DNA of 64,000 nt from Parastagonospora avenae f. sp. tritici 18332-5 (taxonomy: Eukaryota > Ascomycota > Dothideomycetes > Pleosporales > Phaeosphaeriaceae). The stretch covers positions 62,001 to 126,000 of the forward strand of contig JAFJTR010000015.1 of NCBI GenBank assembly GCA_022559985.1, read 5' to 3'. This document shows, in pieces, positions 10,933-21,700 of this stretch (its first letter is position 1; each line of letters starts with the position of its first letter). The notes below the pieces were generated by a model. That model had not been told where the DNA came from. It searched no databases and was given only the letters and a program-made list of their open reading frames with translations. The translations under genes and the position numbers were made by a program.

Positions 10933-13900
10933 ATGCAGCATGCAAGGGAAGATCCTCAAGATGGAACGGACCCTCGTACGGAGGATCAGGTTATTGAGCG
11001 TCACCAACTGCTACCATTAACGTCGCCACCGCAAGACATCCGGTCTGAACGCGCGTCCATCGCCTATGTCTCTGATCAGAGCGTTCTGAAGTCTATCGCA
11101 AGAGGTGAACATGCATCGGGGCTTCCTCTAGCAAATATCCTAATAGCGCGTAGGCCCCCAATGGACGCCTTTCGCGCTGCGATGGTACTTTGTCATGATA
11201 CCTGTCGGGTTTTCTGTAATGACAACAGTTGTTGTATCCTTGTTGTACTGGCATTCCCATAAGAACAATGGATTGGGCAGTGTGGACGCAGCTATCCCAG
11301 GCTGGAAGTTCGTCCCCACGCTGCTTGCTGTCATCTACACGCAGCTGACTGCGGTGATATTGGGTGCCGTAAAAAGGACGGAGCCTTTTGCCAGGATGGC
11401 TAAGCCAGAAAGTCGTGTGCCAGTTGCCCATTACACCTTGCTGGAGAAGACAAAGCCGTGGTGGACAACTCTCGCGCAAGGCTTCCAGAAAAAAAGAAAT
11501 GGTGGGTCGATGAACTGGGTTCTGATCCTTTCTTGTAGTATCTATATCTTAGCCATCCTTGGAATTTCGCCCATCTCTTCTGCCTTGCTGGACTCGAAAG
11601 AGGTGCAACAAACGAGTCCCGCAGCACTGGTACGACTGGCAATGCCTGACGAATCGATGCTAAACCCTCGAGCCGAGCGCGACACATATCTTCGTACGAT
11701 GGGTGCGCTCTTTCAGAACTACAGCACATCTCCTTGGATTACAGATCAATATGTCATCCTGCCATTTTGGCCAGAAAATTCTGTCCAGCCTGACCTGCCA
11801 TGGAACTCCTGGGATTCATCAACTGGGGTCTGGGAGGCAGACACAACTGTCTTTCGCAACGAGTTCGTTTGCACAAAGCTTGAAATGAACACGAAGGACA
11901 TTTGGCTACGTCACAACGAAAACAAATTCGGCAATTCCGAGAAGAAATATGTGGCCTCCGTGCTTTTGGAATCCGACGGTGGGTGCCAATTTAATGTCAC
12001 CGTCAATGCGACAACGGACATGAACAACTTCGAGGCGAGAGTCTGGCTGCATGATGATTGGATGTCCTGGAGTGATATAAGGCGTCTGAATTTTGGCGAT
12101 AAGTATACCCCTGATCCAATTGTACGACTGAACGAAGACTGCCATGAAAAAGAGATCATTCTGATGAGCAGGCCATGGTGGGTTGACTCAAGAGATCCGA
12201 CTAGCCTGCTGGACAACATGACTGCCCTTGCCTACGCATGCCATTCAGACCATAGCATGGCCGTTATACCTGCCAGAGCGACATCCACCTCAGCGGGATT
12301 GTCTATTGAGTTTGATGAAGAGGTTTTCAAACAGAAGCGGATGCCTATTCCTCCTGAGGCTTTTGATCTCCAAGAGATGCATGCAATCTACACGGATCTT
12401 GCCTGGAGCAAGTTCGTTCGTCAGAAATCTGTCTTCGCCAATCAACAAGCAAAAAAGGTGTTTGCGGGCCCTGGGGCCATGTTGGGCACTGGGTATAACT
12501 TCAGCGTCCCACGGATGATGGCCGACGCCGACTTACCTATGATCGCTGCTCGTTTTAGAAATCGCTTCGCTGCTGAAATGCTCGGCGCTTCACTGCAACG
12601 TGCAGGGTTTTTGGCGCAGGAACCCGCGACTGGCCATCAATTCCAAACTGTTCGAAAAGTATTAGTCAGCGGACAAGCAGCTTCGGTTCTCTGCGCTCTA
12701 CTACTGATTTCGTTCTGTTCTATGGTGGTCCTTGTCTGGCTGATGTGGGCGAATAAGAGGGCCCTCGGAGTTAGTCACGATCCGAGCACACTTATGGGGA
12801 TTGGCATCTGGGCGAGTGGCAACGTAGCTTTATTGCGCAAGTTTGCATCACTCGACCTAGTTACCAGGAAGGCACTCAAGATCGAGCTTACAGACAGGAT
12901 ATTCAGGTCTGAGAATGACAGACTCCACGAGTATGAAGCTGTCGGTCAAGGTGCGTTTAAAGGTACATCAGCTGAGGAGGGCTAGAACTATTCACTAACG
13001 CAGAGTAGGTGCGACCGCAGTGACATCTTCTAAAGCTGCTCCTGCATTAACTGGACTCCGAAAGCGGTATCTGATCCTTCTCCTGGCCTACGTTCTTGGT
13101 CTCCTTGCAGGGGTTGTTGCCTTGTACGAGAGCGCGCGTAGATCGGGGCTTCACCAAACCTTCTTCACCTACCGCGCTGAAATCAATGTATTTGGAGACG
13201 CAAACACAATCTCGCCCTTTGCTATCATACCAACTGTCCTTGCTATCATAATATCATTGTGGTGGGAGTCAGTCGACACCACTTGCAGGACGATACAGCC
13301 TTATATCAGCATGTATAATGGGGAAGACACCCGTACTGAGAGCGTGAGCTTGTCATATGTGTCGTGCTTCTGGCTTTGGGCGTCCCTCAAGGCCTTGAGA
13401 GAACGACACTGGCTGCTCTCACTGGTCACGACCACAACCTTTTTGATGCAAATTCGTACGTCGTGACTGCTACGTCTTATTATTAGCTAACCAGCACTGA
13501 CTATGGTCCATAGTTACCATTGCCATGTCGGCTTTGTTTGTTTCGGGTAGCGGAGTAGCCATCAGGTCTTCCACCATTCCTCAGACTCTTGAGCTCCGCC
13601 GAGTTCCGTACGTCACAACAGAGCCCTTGATGCAGCAAGTGTTCAAGAACGGCACATCACAGTATTATTACAATCATCATCCTGCAGAGGATGTCCTAGA
13701 AGATGTGTACTTCAGCCCTGAGTCTGACTGGTTGTATACCGCCATGCTTGAAGCGGCGCTCAATGGTCCCGAGCCAACGTGGAGCAAAGACGATTGGAGT
13801 TTCATACCGTCGCAACTGACAATCGACACCCTAGCCAATCAACAGGGTGACAGCCATGTACTCGGTCTTGACTCTACCAACACAACGATTTTGACGCCTG

Positions 13901-15467
13901 CAATTCGTGCTAGGCTAGATTGCAGTGCGGTTGACTGGCCAAGCAATGTAAGCCTTTGGCTTAGAGCTGAGGACAGTACGGACAAGAGCAACAGGGGGAA
14001 ATTTAACAGCACCGGCTTGAAGACCCTCTATTTTCCTGAGCCTGCTGTCTACGACAATATCACGAACACGCGTTTGACCGCGCAACCCGTATTCCCGCAA
14101 TGCTGCGGCAACCTCACCAGTGATTCGGGACAGGAAGTGCAGTACACGCCATCCGTCCTGGCTTACTGGACCGAGAACTGGAGCGAAGAGTCTGCTCAAA
14201 ACTTCACTATCAAGTGGATACGAGGTCCTGCAAGCTTTATCCCATATGTAAAGCAGACCGAACCGACCCTGTTCTACTCGGAACCACCTGCTATAGAAGC
14301 CTTAAATTGTATGCCAAGCATTGAAGCAAGCGAAGCCAAGGTCACGGTTGATACTGTATCCGGAGCTGTACAGGAGTATGAGATACTTCGTGTTCCTTCA
14401 AGTGACGATGTTGCCTGGTCCGATTCGTTTCAATGGCGGAATGATTCTACGCTCCGGTCCAGCAACGCTTCGGACACAAAAGCGAAGAACGTCGAGGTCA
14501 CCACGAGGTATGTGGATAACCATGCAGCCCACATCACGACTGACTCATCTTAAACAGTTATGGTGTTATCTTCATGAAGTCGCTATTGCGTGCGGCATCT
14601 ATAAATGATGTCGGTGTCTGGAACGTAGTGAGCTACAATCCCGACGTGGGGTCCGATCACCTAGAGGACAACATCTTTAACATGCGAGACAATGCCACCG
14701 GCCTGAACCTTGACTTCATGTCATATGCGGCCTACCAGCAAGTCGGATCGGATCCAATGGCGCTTCTGGACCCGGAAACACTGCTCAGAACGTCGCAAAA
14801 GGTCTTCTCCACCTTTTTCAAGCACTTTTCTCAACACAACGTATCCCAAGAATATGGCGGACAAGTCTTCCAACCAGTGGGGAAAGATTTGGAGATTGAC
14901 CCGCCAGTGACCACTTTGTTGGTACAAGACGCGCCCTGGGAGCCGAAGCCTATCCCGCTGGCACAACGTACGCCCAACGGATCCGTGGCTCCGAGATTTG
15001 AAGATGTCATCCGCAATACCAGTCAAACAATAACAGCAACGATATCCAAGCGGGTAGAAGTTCTTCGCATCAACCCCGTCGCGTTCTGGCTCTCAACCAG
15101 CATTCTCATTTGGCTTATCGTCACGATAAGCATCTTCACGGCCGTGAAGAAGAGGTACTATAGCGGCATGATGCGAGATGTGGAATGCATTGCAGACGTG
15201 CTTGTTCTCATTGCTGGCAGTGATCGTCTCATTGCTGCTATAAAGGATAGAGACGCCAATACTATGCTGAAGGATAGCAGGATACGGACTCGCCTAGGGT
15301 GGTTCAGGGATCCGGACGGAACGATGAGATGGCGCATCGACCTTATTGATGACGAGCATGTGCAGGCGCGACCCATTCGTCTTGGGAAGGAATACATACC
15401 GGTGCCTGGCGGTAACGAGCGAGCTGAGGCACATGATATATATGATGCGTCGGCAACGGCGATCTGA
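10933..15467 (+). CDS. DUF3433 multi-pass membrane protein, 1439 aa
   Basis: Five exons: 10933..11104, 11154..12950, 13009..13455, 13514..14507 and 14558..15467. All four introns are 49-58 nt with consensus ends, and the phases agree. The protein has two similar halves, each starting with paired membrane segments followed by a large extracytoplasmic region rich in N-x-S/T sites, then another helix and a cytosolic tail. Half one begins near WTPFALRWYFVMIPVG (residues 60-75). Half two begins near LRKRYLILLLAYVLGLLAG. This is the arrangement of fungal DUF3433 proteins, which are plasma-membrane or wall-associated and have no established biochemical function. Without the intron at 12951 the frame would stop at 12985 and falsely split the gene in two. 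The ATG at 10933 is the first in frame in exon 1. Confidence 0.85.
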
Positions 15468-15511
15468 AATGGGTGTCGTACTGCACGTCATCAACTAGGG
15501 GCATCTCACAT

Positions 15512-15577
15512 CCTGAAGCTGTACACAGTACCTTTCTGCCAAGCTCGAAACCCAGTGGCACTGTGTATAGCTTCAGG
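15512..15577. repeat. 18-bp inverted repeat (hairpin)
   Basis: CCTGAAGCTGTACACAGT at 15512-15529 is followed after 30 bases by ACTGTGTATAGCTTCAGG at 15560-15577. The arms are complementary at 17 of 18 positions. It starts 44 bp after the DUF3433 stop, so it probably lies in that transcript's 3' UTR and could fold as an RNA stem-loop. A short remnant of a mobile element is the alternative. Confidence 0.75.
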
Positions 15578-16165
15578 CGAGATGATGGGCTCGTACAGTA
15601 TGAACGCCGTAATCACATGTCAGGCTAAGCATTATGTCAGACACGGACTCCAAAATACCATAGATCAAACCAGAATCAGATGTGTCCGACCAGGAATTTC
15701 TTGAAGGATTTAGTTCTGGATCCACAGCTTATCAACATGAAGGTTATGACTCGAGACATGGTACGACACACCAACACTTGCCGCGGCGTGCTACGAAGAT
15801 GATCAGTTGGGCTGCCTAAGTGGCGCGAGGCAGTTGCCGTGCCGCCTCAGGGTCAACACCATAACTTCCACCACCAGGACTTCCGGCTTTTAAAAAGTAA
15901 AAAAAGTCCTTCAATCAACGTTAGTCCGTCGTAGCAGCCATTCCTAGCTCGCGGGCTCGTCCGTCCGACGTTTCCAACGTCTAGACCCACGCCCCACCCG
16001 TTTCACAATTCCGTTTCAAAGTCCGTTGGACCTGCCCTAGCCCTACGCACGCTCAGGCAACACCGCGCGCTCTGCCCATCCGCGCGAAATATTTATATCG
16101 AAACGGAACGCAATTATCCCAGGCACCATCTGCCTATATCTGCGTTTCCCTGTCGTATATTCCGC
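15578..16165. other. intergenic / promoter of UPF0303 gene
   Basis: No frame of note. C-rich sequence dominates 15935-16140, just before the UPF0303 gene, together with a TATTTATAT element near 16089. These suit a promoter and 5' leader. Confidence 0.4.
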
Positions 16166-16771
16166 ATGCCCATGTCTTCGTTCCCCGCATCGCATCATCA
16201 TCATTTGCACCCCTCGCCGCCCAAAATGCTCGATTCGCTGCCCTCGCCCACGCGCTCCCTAGGCGACCTCGCGCAAGAGGAGAAAAGTTTCACGTTCGCG
16301 CATTTCACGTGCGAGCATGCGTGGGTAATTGGGAATATTCTGCGCAATGCGCTGCGCACCGCGGGCGTATCGGCCGTTATTCACATCTCGATGAGCGCGC
16401 AGACGCTGTTCCATTCCCCGAGTCTGCCTGGGACGATGCCTGATACGGAGACTTGGGTGCAGAGGAAGAAGAATGCAGTACTGAGGTGGGGGCATAGTAC
16501 GTGGTACATCAGCTGCCAGTTTGATGGGGATTATAAGAGGTTCGCGGAGCACCATGCGATGAGTGGGGATGAGTGGAGCAAATACACTATCGAAGGGGGA
16601 GGGTACCCTGTTTTTGTGAAGGGCGTTGAGGGCGTCGTTGGGGCTATTGTGGTGGTGGGTGCGGACATGGATGGACAACAGACACATGGCGTGGTAGTCC
16701 GAGCCATCGAGGAATACAAAGATCTGAGGGAGGGATTCAGGAGTCCGATGAGGAGCATGACGGTCAAATGA
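16166..16771 (+). CDS. UPF0303 / YBR137W-like protein (DUF336 haem-degrading-type fold)
   Basis: An intronless 201-aa frame. The core (about residues 40-195) matches the UPF0303 family related to yeast YBR137W and the HbpS/GlcG fold: FAHFTCEHAWVIGNILRNAL at the start, RKKNAVLRWGHSTWYI in the centre, and GGGYPVFVKGVEGVVGAIVVVG at the end. YBR137W is a cytosolic decamer linked to tail-anchored protein handling; the bacterial relatives bind haem. The first 20 residues contain a run of His and Pro and may be leader if a later Met (16226) is used. Wobble bases change from C-rich to G-rich near 16460. The stop lies 23 bp from the convergent protease gene's stop. Confidence 0.8.
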   Translation: MPMSSFPASHHHHLHPSPPKMLDSLPSPTRSLGDLAQEEKSFTFAHFTCEHAWVIGNILRNALRTAGVSAVIHISMSAQTLFHSPSLPGTMPDTETWVQRKKNAVLRWGHSTWYISCQFDGDYKRFAEHHAMSGDEWSKYTIEGGGYPVFVKGVEGVVGAIVVVGADMDGQQTHGVVVRAIEEYKDLREGFRSPMRSMTVK

Positions 16772-16794
16772 TCATGTGCTTGCTATGGAGTATA

Positions 16795-18060
16795 CTACAG
16801 TACAGAAGAAGAGCTCGGATGTACAGGTCGAAGGCCAAAGCGCCCTCCGATCGCGTCAAAGGCTATCGAGTAGCCATTTAGCAAATTGCGTCCTGTGTTG
16901 ACGAACGCCACGGATGTTCCTCGTGCAGGCACGACGAAGTTGGGCTCGATGGATGAGCCCTCCCCGACGGTGAAAGAGTAGGACATCGCTTGGTCGGTGA
17001 AGGATGGGAAAGCGACTGCAATCTGCGTCCCACGCTTGACGCGCCTCACCATCTTCGCATACCCGTGTCTGTTGGGGTTGCGGATGGTCACGTTCGGTAT
17101 TGTCATACCGTCGTCTGGCCTGATGTACATCTGGGCTATGCCAGTGTCGACGAGCATATTACCGCAACTCTTGCCTTCGCCATTGACGCTGAAACACATC
17201 TGCGCCATGGCCCAGTCTCTGGGGTCTTGATCATGCGTCAGGCCAGGCTGGAGATCCTCGAACAGAAATCCTTGCATGTTGTTGGGTGTTAGGCCGAGGT
17301 GGATACCCTTTGTGGTAACAATATACCCAGACTGCATTGTATGCAGTGCGATGGGGACCTCATCTATTATATCGATGTTCAGAAATGGATTCACTCGAGG
17401 TGCAGCAATTGGCATGCCATCTCTCGGACAATTTCTCCCAAAGCCAACTCCCATATATGTAATTTGTGAGGTGTCCCTCTCTGCAGCCTTTTCACCGTTC
17501 TGACCAGGCGGACATTCAAAGCTGTCCTTGCCTGGGCTATACCACGGGCATCTCCAGCTCTTGTCCACAATTAATATCGGGATGTTGGATGTGGCAGAAC
17601 CAGCTTCACCATGAAAATGCACAGGGAGCTTGACAAGCCGGCCCACGTACAGGATCTTACTGCTGGTGAAGAAGTGGTGGGCTGGTTCGCCAATTTCGGG
17701 ATCGATGTTGGGCAATATTGGTGCTCCAATCAAGAGTCCGGTGGATCCAGTGTCTACTGGCATCTTGATGTCGACGCCCTCTATTGTGCACATAACCTGA
17801 GGTACATGTTTTGGGCTGAATTTGTAGATGAAGGGTATGAACGTTGTATGATTGCTTTGCGACAAGTTTGTATTGGTGGAGGGCATGACGCAAACGCTCT
17901 TGAAGATGGCATAGAAGCTGAGTGCTAGGAGTACCACAGCGGTGCGGCAAAAGAGTGTTGAACTCTTTGAGCTGGTGGATGAGGCTGTTGAATTGCTCGG
18001 TCGTGGAGACTGGACTCTAGAAGGCGGGAGCAGTCCGGCTTTATGAAGCTCGGATTCCAT
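16795..18060 (-). CDS. membrane-anchored aspartic-protease-like protein
   Basis: A single exon of 421 aa. A Ser/Pro-rich N-terminus precedes one hydrophobic segment (about residues 40-57), with no cleavage motif after it, so a type II membrane anchor is likely. The lumenal part shows two Asp-Thr-Gly motifs in pepsin-like spacing: PVDTGSTGLL (Asp103) and LVDTGIAQM (Asp305). It also has N-glycosylation sites and Cys residues. The distance between the two Asp residues (about 200) and the C-terminal fold pattern NGYSIAFDAIGGRFGL agree with a bilobal A1-type aspartic protease. Overall similarity to known proteases looks low, so substrate and activity are open. It is convergent with the UPF0303 gene. 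Confidence 0.75.
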   Translation of the reverse strand: MESELHKAGLLPPSRVQSPRPSNSTASSTSSKSSTLFCRTAVVLLALSFYAIFKSVCVMPSTNTNLSQSNHTTFIPFIYKFSPKHVPQVMCTIEGVDIKMPVDTGSTGLLIGAPILPNIDPEIGEPAHHFFTSSKILYVGRLVKLPVHFHGEAGSATSNIPILIVDKSWRCPWYSPGKDSFECPPGQNGEKAAERDTSQITYMGVGFGRNCPRDGMPIAAPRVNPFLNIDIIDEVPIALHTMQSGYIVTTKGIHLGLTPNNMQGFLFEDLQPGLTHDQDPRDWAMAQMCFSVNGEGKSCGNMLVDTGIAQMYIRPDDGMTIPNVTIRNPNRHGYAKMVRRVKRGTQIAVAFPSFTDQAMSYSFTVGEGSSIEPNFVVPARGTSVAFVNTGRNLLNGYSIAFDAIGGRFGLRPVHPSSSSVL

Positions 18061-18708
18061 GGCTGTTTGTAGATGTGGAGATCACCGGGGCATTGGTCGA
18101 CGCCAAATTGTCACGCTAAGTGAACATCAGGTACACGTCAACAACGCATTCAAGCCACGATGTGCGTGATGTCTCGCGCAGTGCATATGCTTTGCCCAGC
18201 CTGTGTTGAGGCGTGAAAGAGCGGGCATGGTTCGTTACGCCAGCCCCGCCAGGTCGTTAACGTTACATGGATGTGTTGGCCGGCAGATCCGCGTCGAACC
18301 CTCCCATCGGCTACACACCCTCAGGAACTGGCGTCTCGACCCAGTGCGTAATGTATGGCATTTGAGTGCTTCATCATGCACAATCGCATATTTCTGATGT
18401 CCACTATCCCCAGATCTCCACGCGAGGATCGGCAGATCCCTGCCACCCACGTGACGATGCGGGTCGCGCAGCTGAGTCTTAGCCTGGAGACATTTGGTGG
18501 CTGTACGACTTGGACGCCGACGGTTCGACCACGCGAATAAACATTGCAGAGGAGCGTCTCTCAGTCGAACATGGATCCCGATTATCCACGGTTACCACTA
18601 CATCGGATCTAAGTCGCGCTTCCATCCGAACTCACGTCGAACGAGACTACGCGCCAGTAACCTTCTCCGCATTCCAAGAATCCGCCTAGGGCGCAGCATG
18701 TAGCAAAC
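18061..18708. other. divergent promoter region
   Basis: Separates the minus-strand protease gene from the plus-strand ankyrin-CorA gene. Short frames on both strands carry no recognisable content. It presumably holds both promoters. Confidence 0.4.
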
Positions 18709-21700
18709 ATGGGACGCTCTCCTTCACGCTCCAGCGACGGCGGCGACTCGACGCAGAACGCCAGAGTCGAGCCACGTCTCCTCAAAGCAATTGAGGAGAA
18801 GAAGCACGATGATGCGATCGCGATCATCGAGCAAGCCAGAACGAAGGCGCAACCCCTCGACCACCTCCTGCGCATAGGATTGATGCGTGCAGCCGAGCGC
18901 GGCAACATATACATAGCCGAGTATCTGCTCAAGAATGGCGCGAAGCCAGATGGTGCTCCGGGTGGCAGAGTTTCGCCCCTGTTCAAGGCAATTGAGAAGA
19001 ACCATGTTGGCATTGTACAATTGCTGCTTAAGTTTGGAGGCAATGTGGATGCGCAGGACAAACAGGGACGGACAGCTCTCATGACCGCGGCCTGGAAGAA
19101 CCATTTCCACATCATGAATGAATTGCTGCGTTGTGGCGCAGACGTCAACAAGAAGGACAACACAGGCAGAAACGTCCTACACAACCTTGCAGCGGACAAG
19201 CACTGCAATTGGGGTCGCGATGTAATCGCCGAGTTACTGCGAAGGGACATAGTCATTGACGGACCCGACGGACAAGATGAAGGCGAGAGAAGTCCGCTGC
19301 ATTGGGCAGCTAGCACGGGCAAGAAAGAATTGTGTGAGATGTTGCTGAAGAGGCAGAGGGCCCCGCGAGCGAATGTGAATGCAGTGGAGATCAGGGAGAA
19401 GACAGCGCTACATTTAGCTGTGGCCCACGGACGGGACGACATCGTCGACATGCTGCTTGCCTACGGCGCAAATGTGAGCGCGCAAAGCGACGGTAGCTGG
19501 CAGCCCCTGCATAACGCCTGCAAGAATGGCACTGTCAAGATAGTTCGAACACTGCTTACAGCTGGTGCTGACATCAACGCAAAGCTATTGACCGGCATGA
19601 CCCCGTTACACATCGCTGCTCAAAGCGGCCACCTGGATGTCGTCAATTGCCTACTTGAGAGGAAGGACATCAAGCGTACAGTAAGGGATAAGTTCGGAAT
19701 CTCGCCTTTTCTATGTGCTGCACAAAGCAAGGAACTAGCAAGAAGAGATATTGTTAACAGGCTTGCGCCATCGAATCAAGTGGATGCTTTGAGTGAGGAT
19801 GCTTTAGGAGCTACCAACGGATTCCATGCCACCATCGTCGATTTTGGCAACTACCACAATAACAACAAGGTGTCGAAGAAGACGATCTACGAACTGCTTT
19901 ACGGCCGCGACCCAATCAACGACAGAAAACCTGCAGTCAATATCTTACCCAAAGACTCAAAAGCGACAAGCTTCAGGTGGATCCACCTGCCAGCGAACAA
20001 CATGGCATGGGTTGAGGCTCTGCTTACAAAGGCGTTTATAGAAGAAGGGGCGAGTGATGTCGAGGGCTTCAAAGCACTCGAGCGATCCTTCAGCCATCAG
20101 CACCGTGGACAGCAGATACACTCGCACTTTATGCGGCCGCTTTGCCAGATGACTCCTCGCGCTCCGAAACAACAAGACGAATCGGATCATTCGGATGGTG
20201 GCGAGCAACGGCCTCCACAAATCATCGTAAACAGCGGACTTGGCCTGAGTATAGAGACAGTGGCTGGCGCTGTAGAAACTGCGCCATCAGCGCCCTACAG
20301 AACACCTACCAGGACAGAAACTGTGAGCACAGATCAGACGGATTGGACAGCAGGAAGCTCTGGGGCGCCATTTGGAAAAGAGACCAAAGGGAAGACAAAG
20401 GACAAGACTAAGAAGCAATCCAAATGGGGCGGCTCGAGGCCAGCAACCAAGAAGTCGGGCGGCGGCACAGACACACCCACACGACCAACCGATAATCAGT
20501 CGAGACGACCTACGCTAAGCTCCTCGCTTTCTCATAGCGGACACATTCGATCACCCGGCTCTCCTGGTCGCAAAGATCCAACTTCAACGGCAAAGGGAAA
20601 CGTCTTTCTCTACCTTCCCTATCTGCACTTCGAAACTGATCGTCGACGGCAGGAGATGCAGGCGGCGATATCGAGAGCAGAGATGATCAAGGAATGTAAT
20701 AAACACGAAGGCCGCATCATGAAGCCCGTTATACAAAAAGCGTCTACCTACGACGAGATGCTGTTGCGAGCCCATCTGACAAGTTCACAAATGTCGCTGC
20801 ACGTCCGCAGAACCCTAGATCAGTTCTTCTACCATAATATCGACACGCAATCTCGCGACTGTGATCAGGTTGTGTATCGTTATCAGACGAAAGGCGGTCA
20901 TGAACAAGACGTAGACCCGAAGATCTTCATGGTTGACCAACTTTGGATGTGGACGCTGGGCAAGGACCTCATTGTGACTGCGTTCCCTCAACGCTGGCAA
21001 CAGCCTCGCAATGACCCTTTGAATGTCTTAGATGGCATTGTTGAGGACATCAACAGCAAGACGAGAGATCCCGTGCGGAATGTGTACGACTTGGCAATGA
21101 TCATCACGTCGCGTTGCAGTGGAGTGTTCGACAGGCATCGTATCGGCGACGAGGATTATCAATTCCTGGATATGTTTGAATCGAGCATTGGAGACGCCAC
21201 AGAAATGGAGACGATGCTGTTCAAAGAGTTCAACACTGCGTCTGCACAGGCCTCAGCATGGTTGCAGCACCACCGTCGCCCAAACCGATTCTCGCGCCAT
21301 CTCGAAGCTGAAGAGCGTCAACGCGAACAGCAGAACCGGAGGCACATGCCACACCACACGCATACGCATGCATTGCTCGACCCACCAATCCAGGAAGACC
21401 AATTTCACTACAATGACAGCTCTTCGCACGCCCACGCCCCTCTGTTCGTCGATAAGCTACTTGACATTGGTGCCGAAACTGATCTGTTGGCCGAAATCAA
21501 AGACATCCGCGACGAACTGAACATGATTGCCAAAGTCCTCGAAGATCAGCGCAACGTCTTGCCTGACTTGGAAACATCTATCCAAGATATCTACAAGGAG
21601 AGAAAGGAGAGCCAGCAGGAGCTCAGAAAAAGATTCAAAGACATGCTCAAAACGATCGACACGCACATCAGAGATCTGGAGCGCATGGACATACAGGCCG

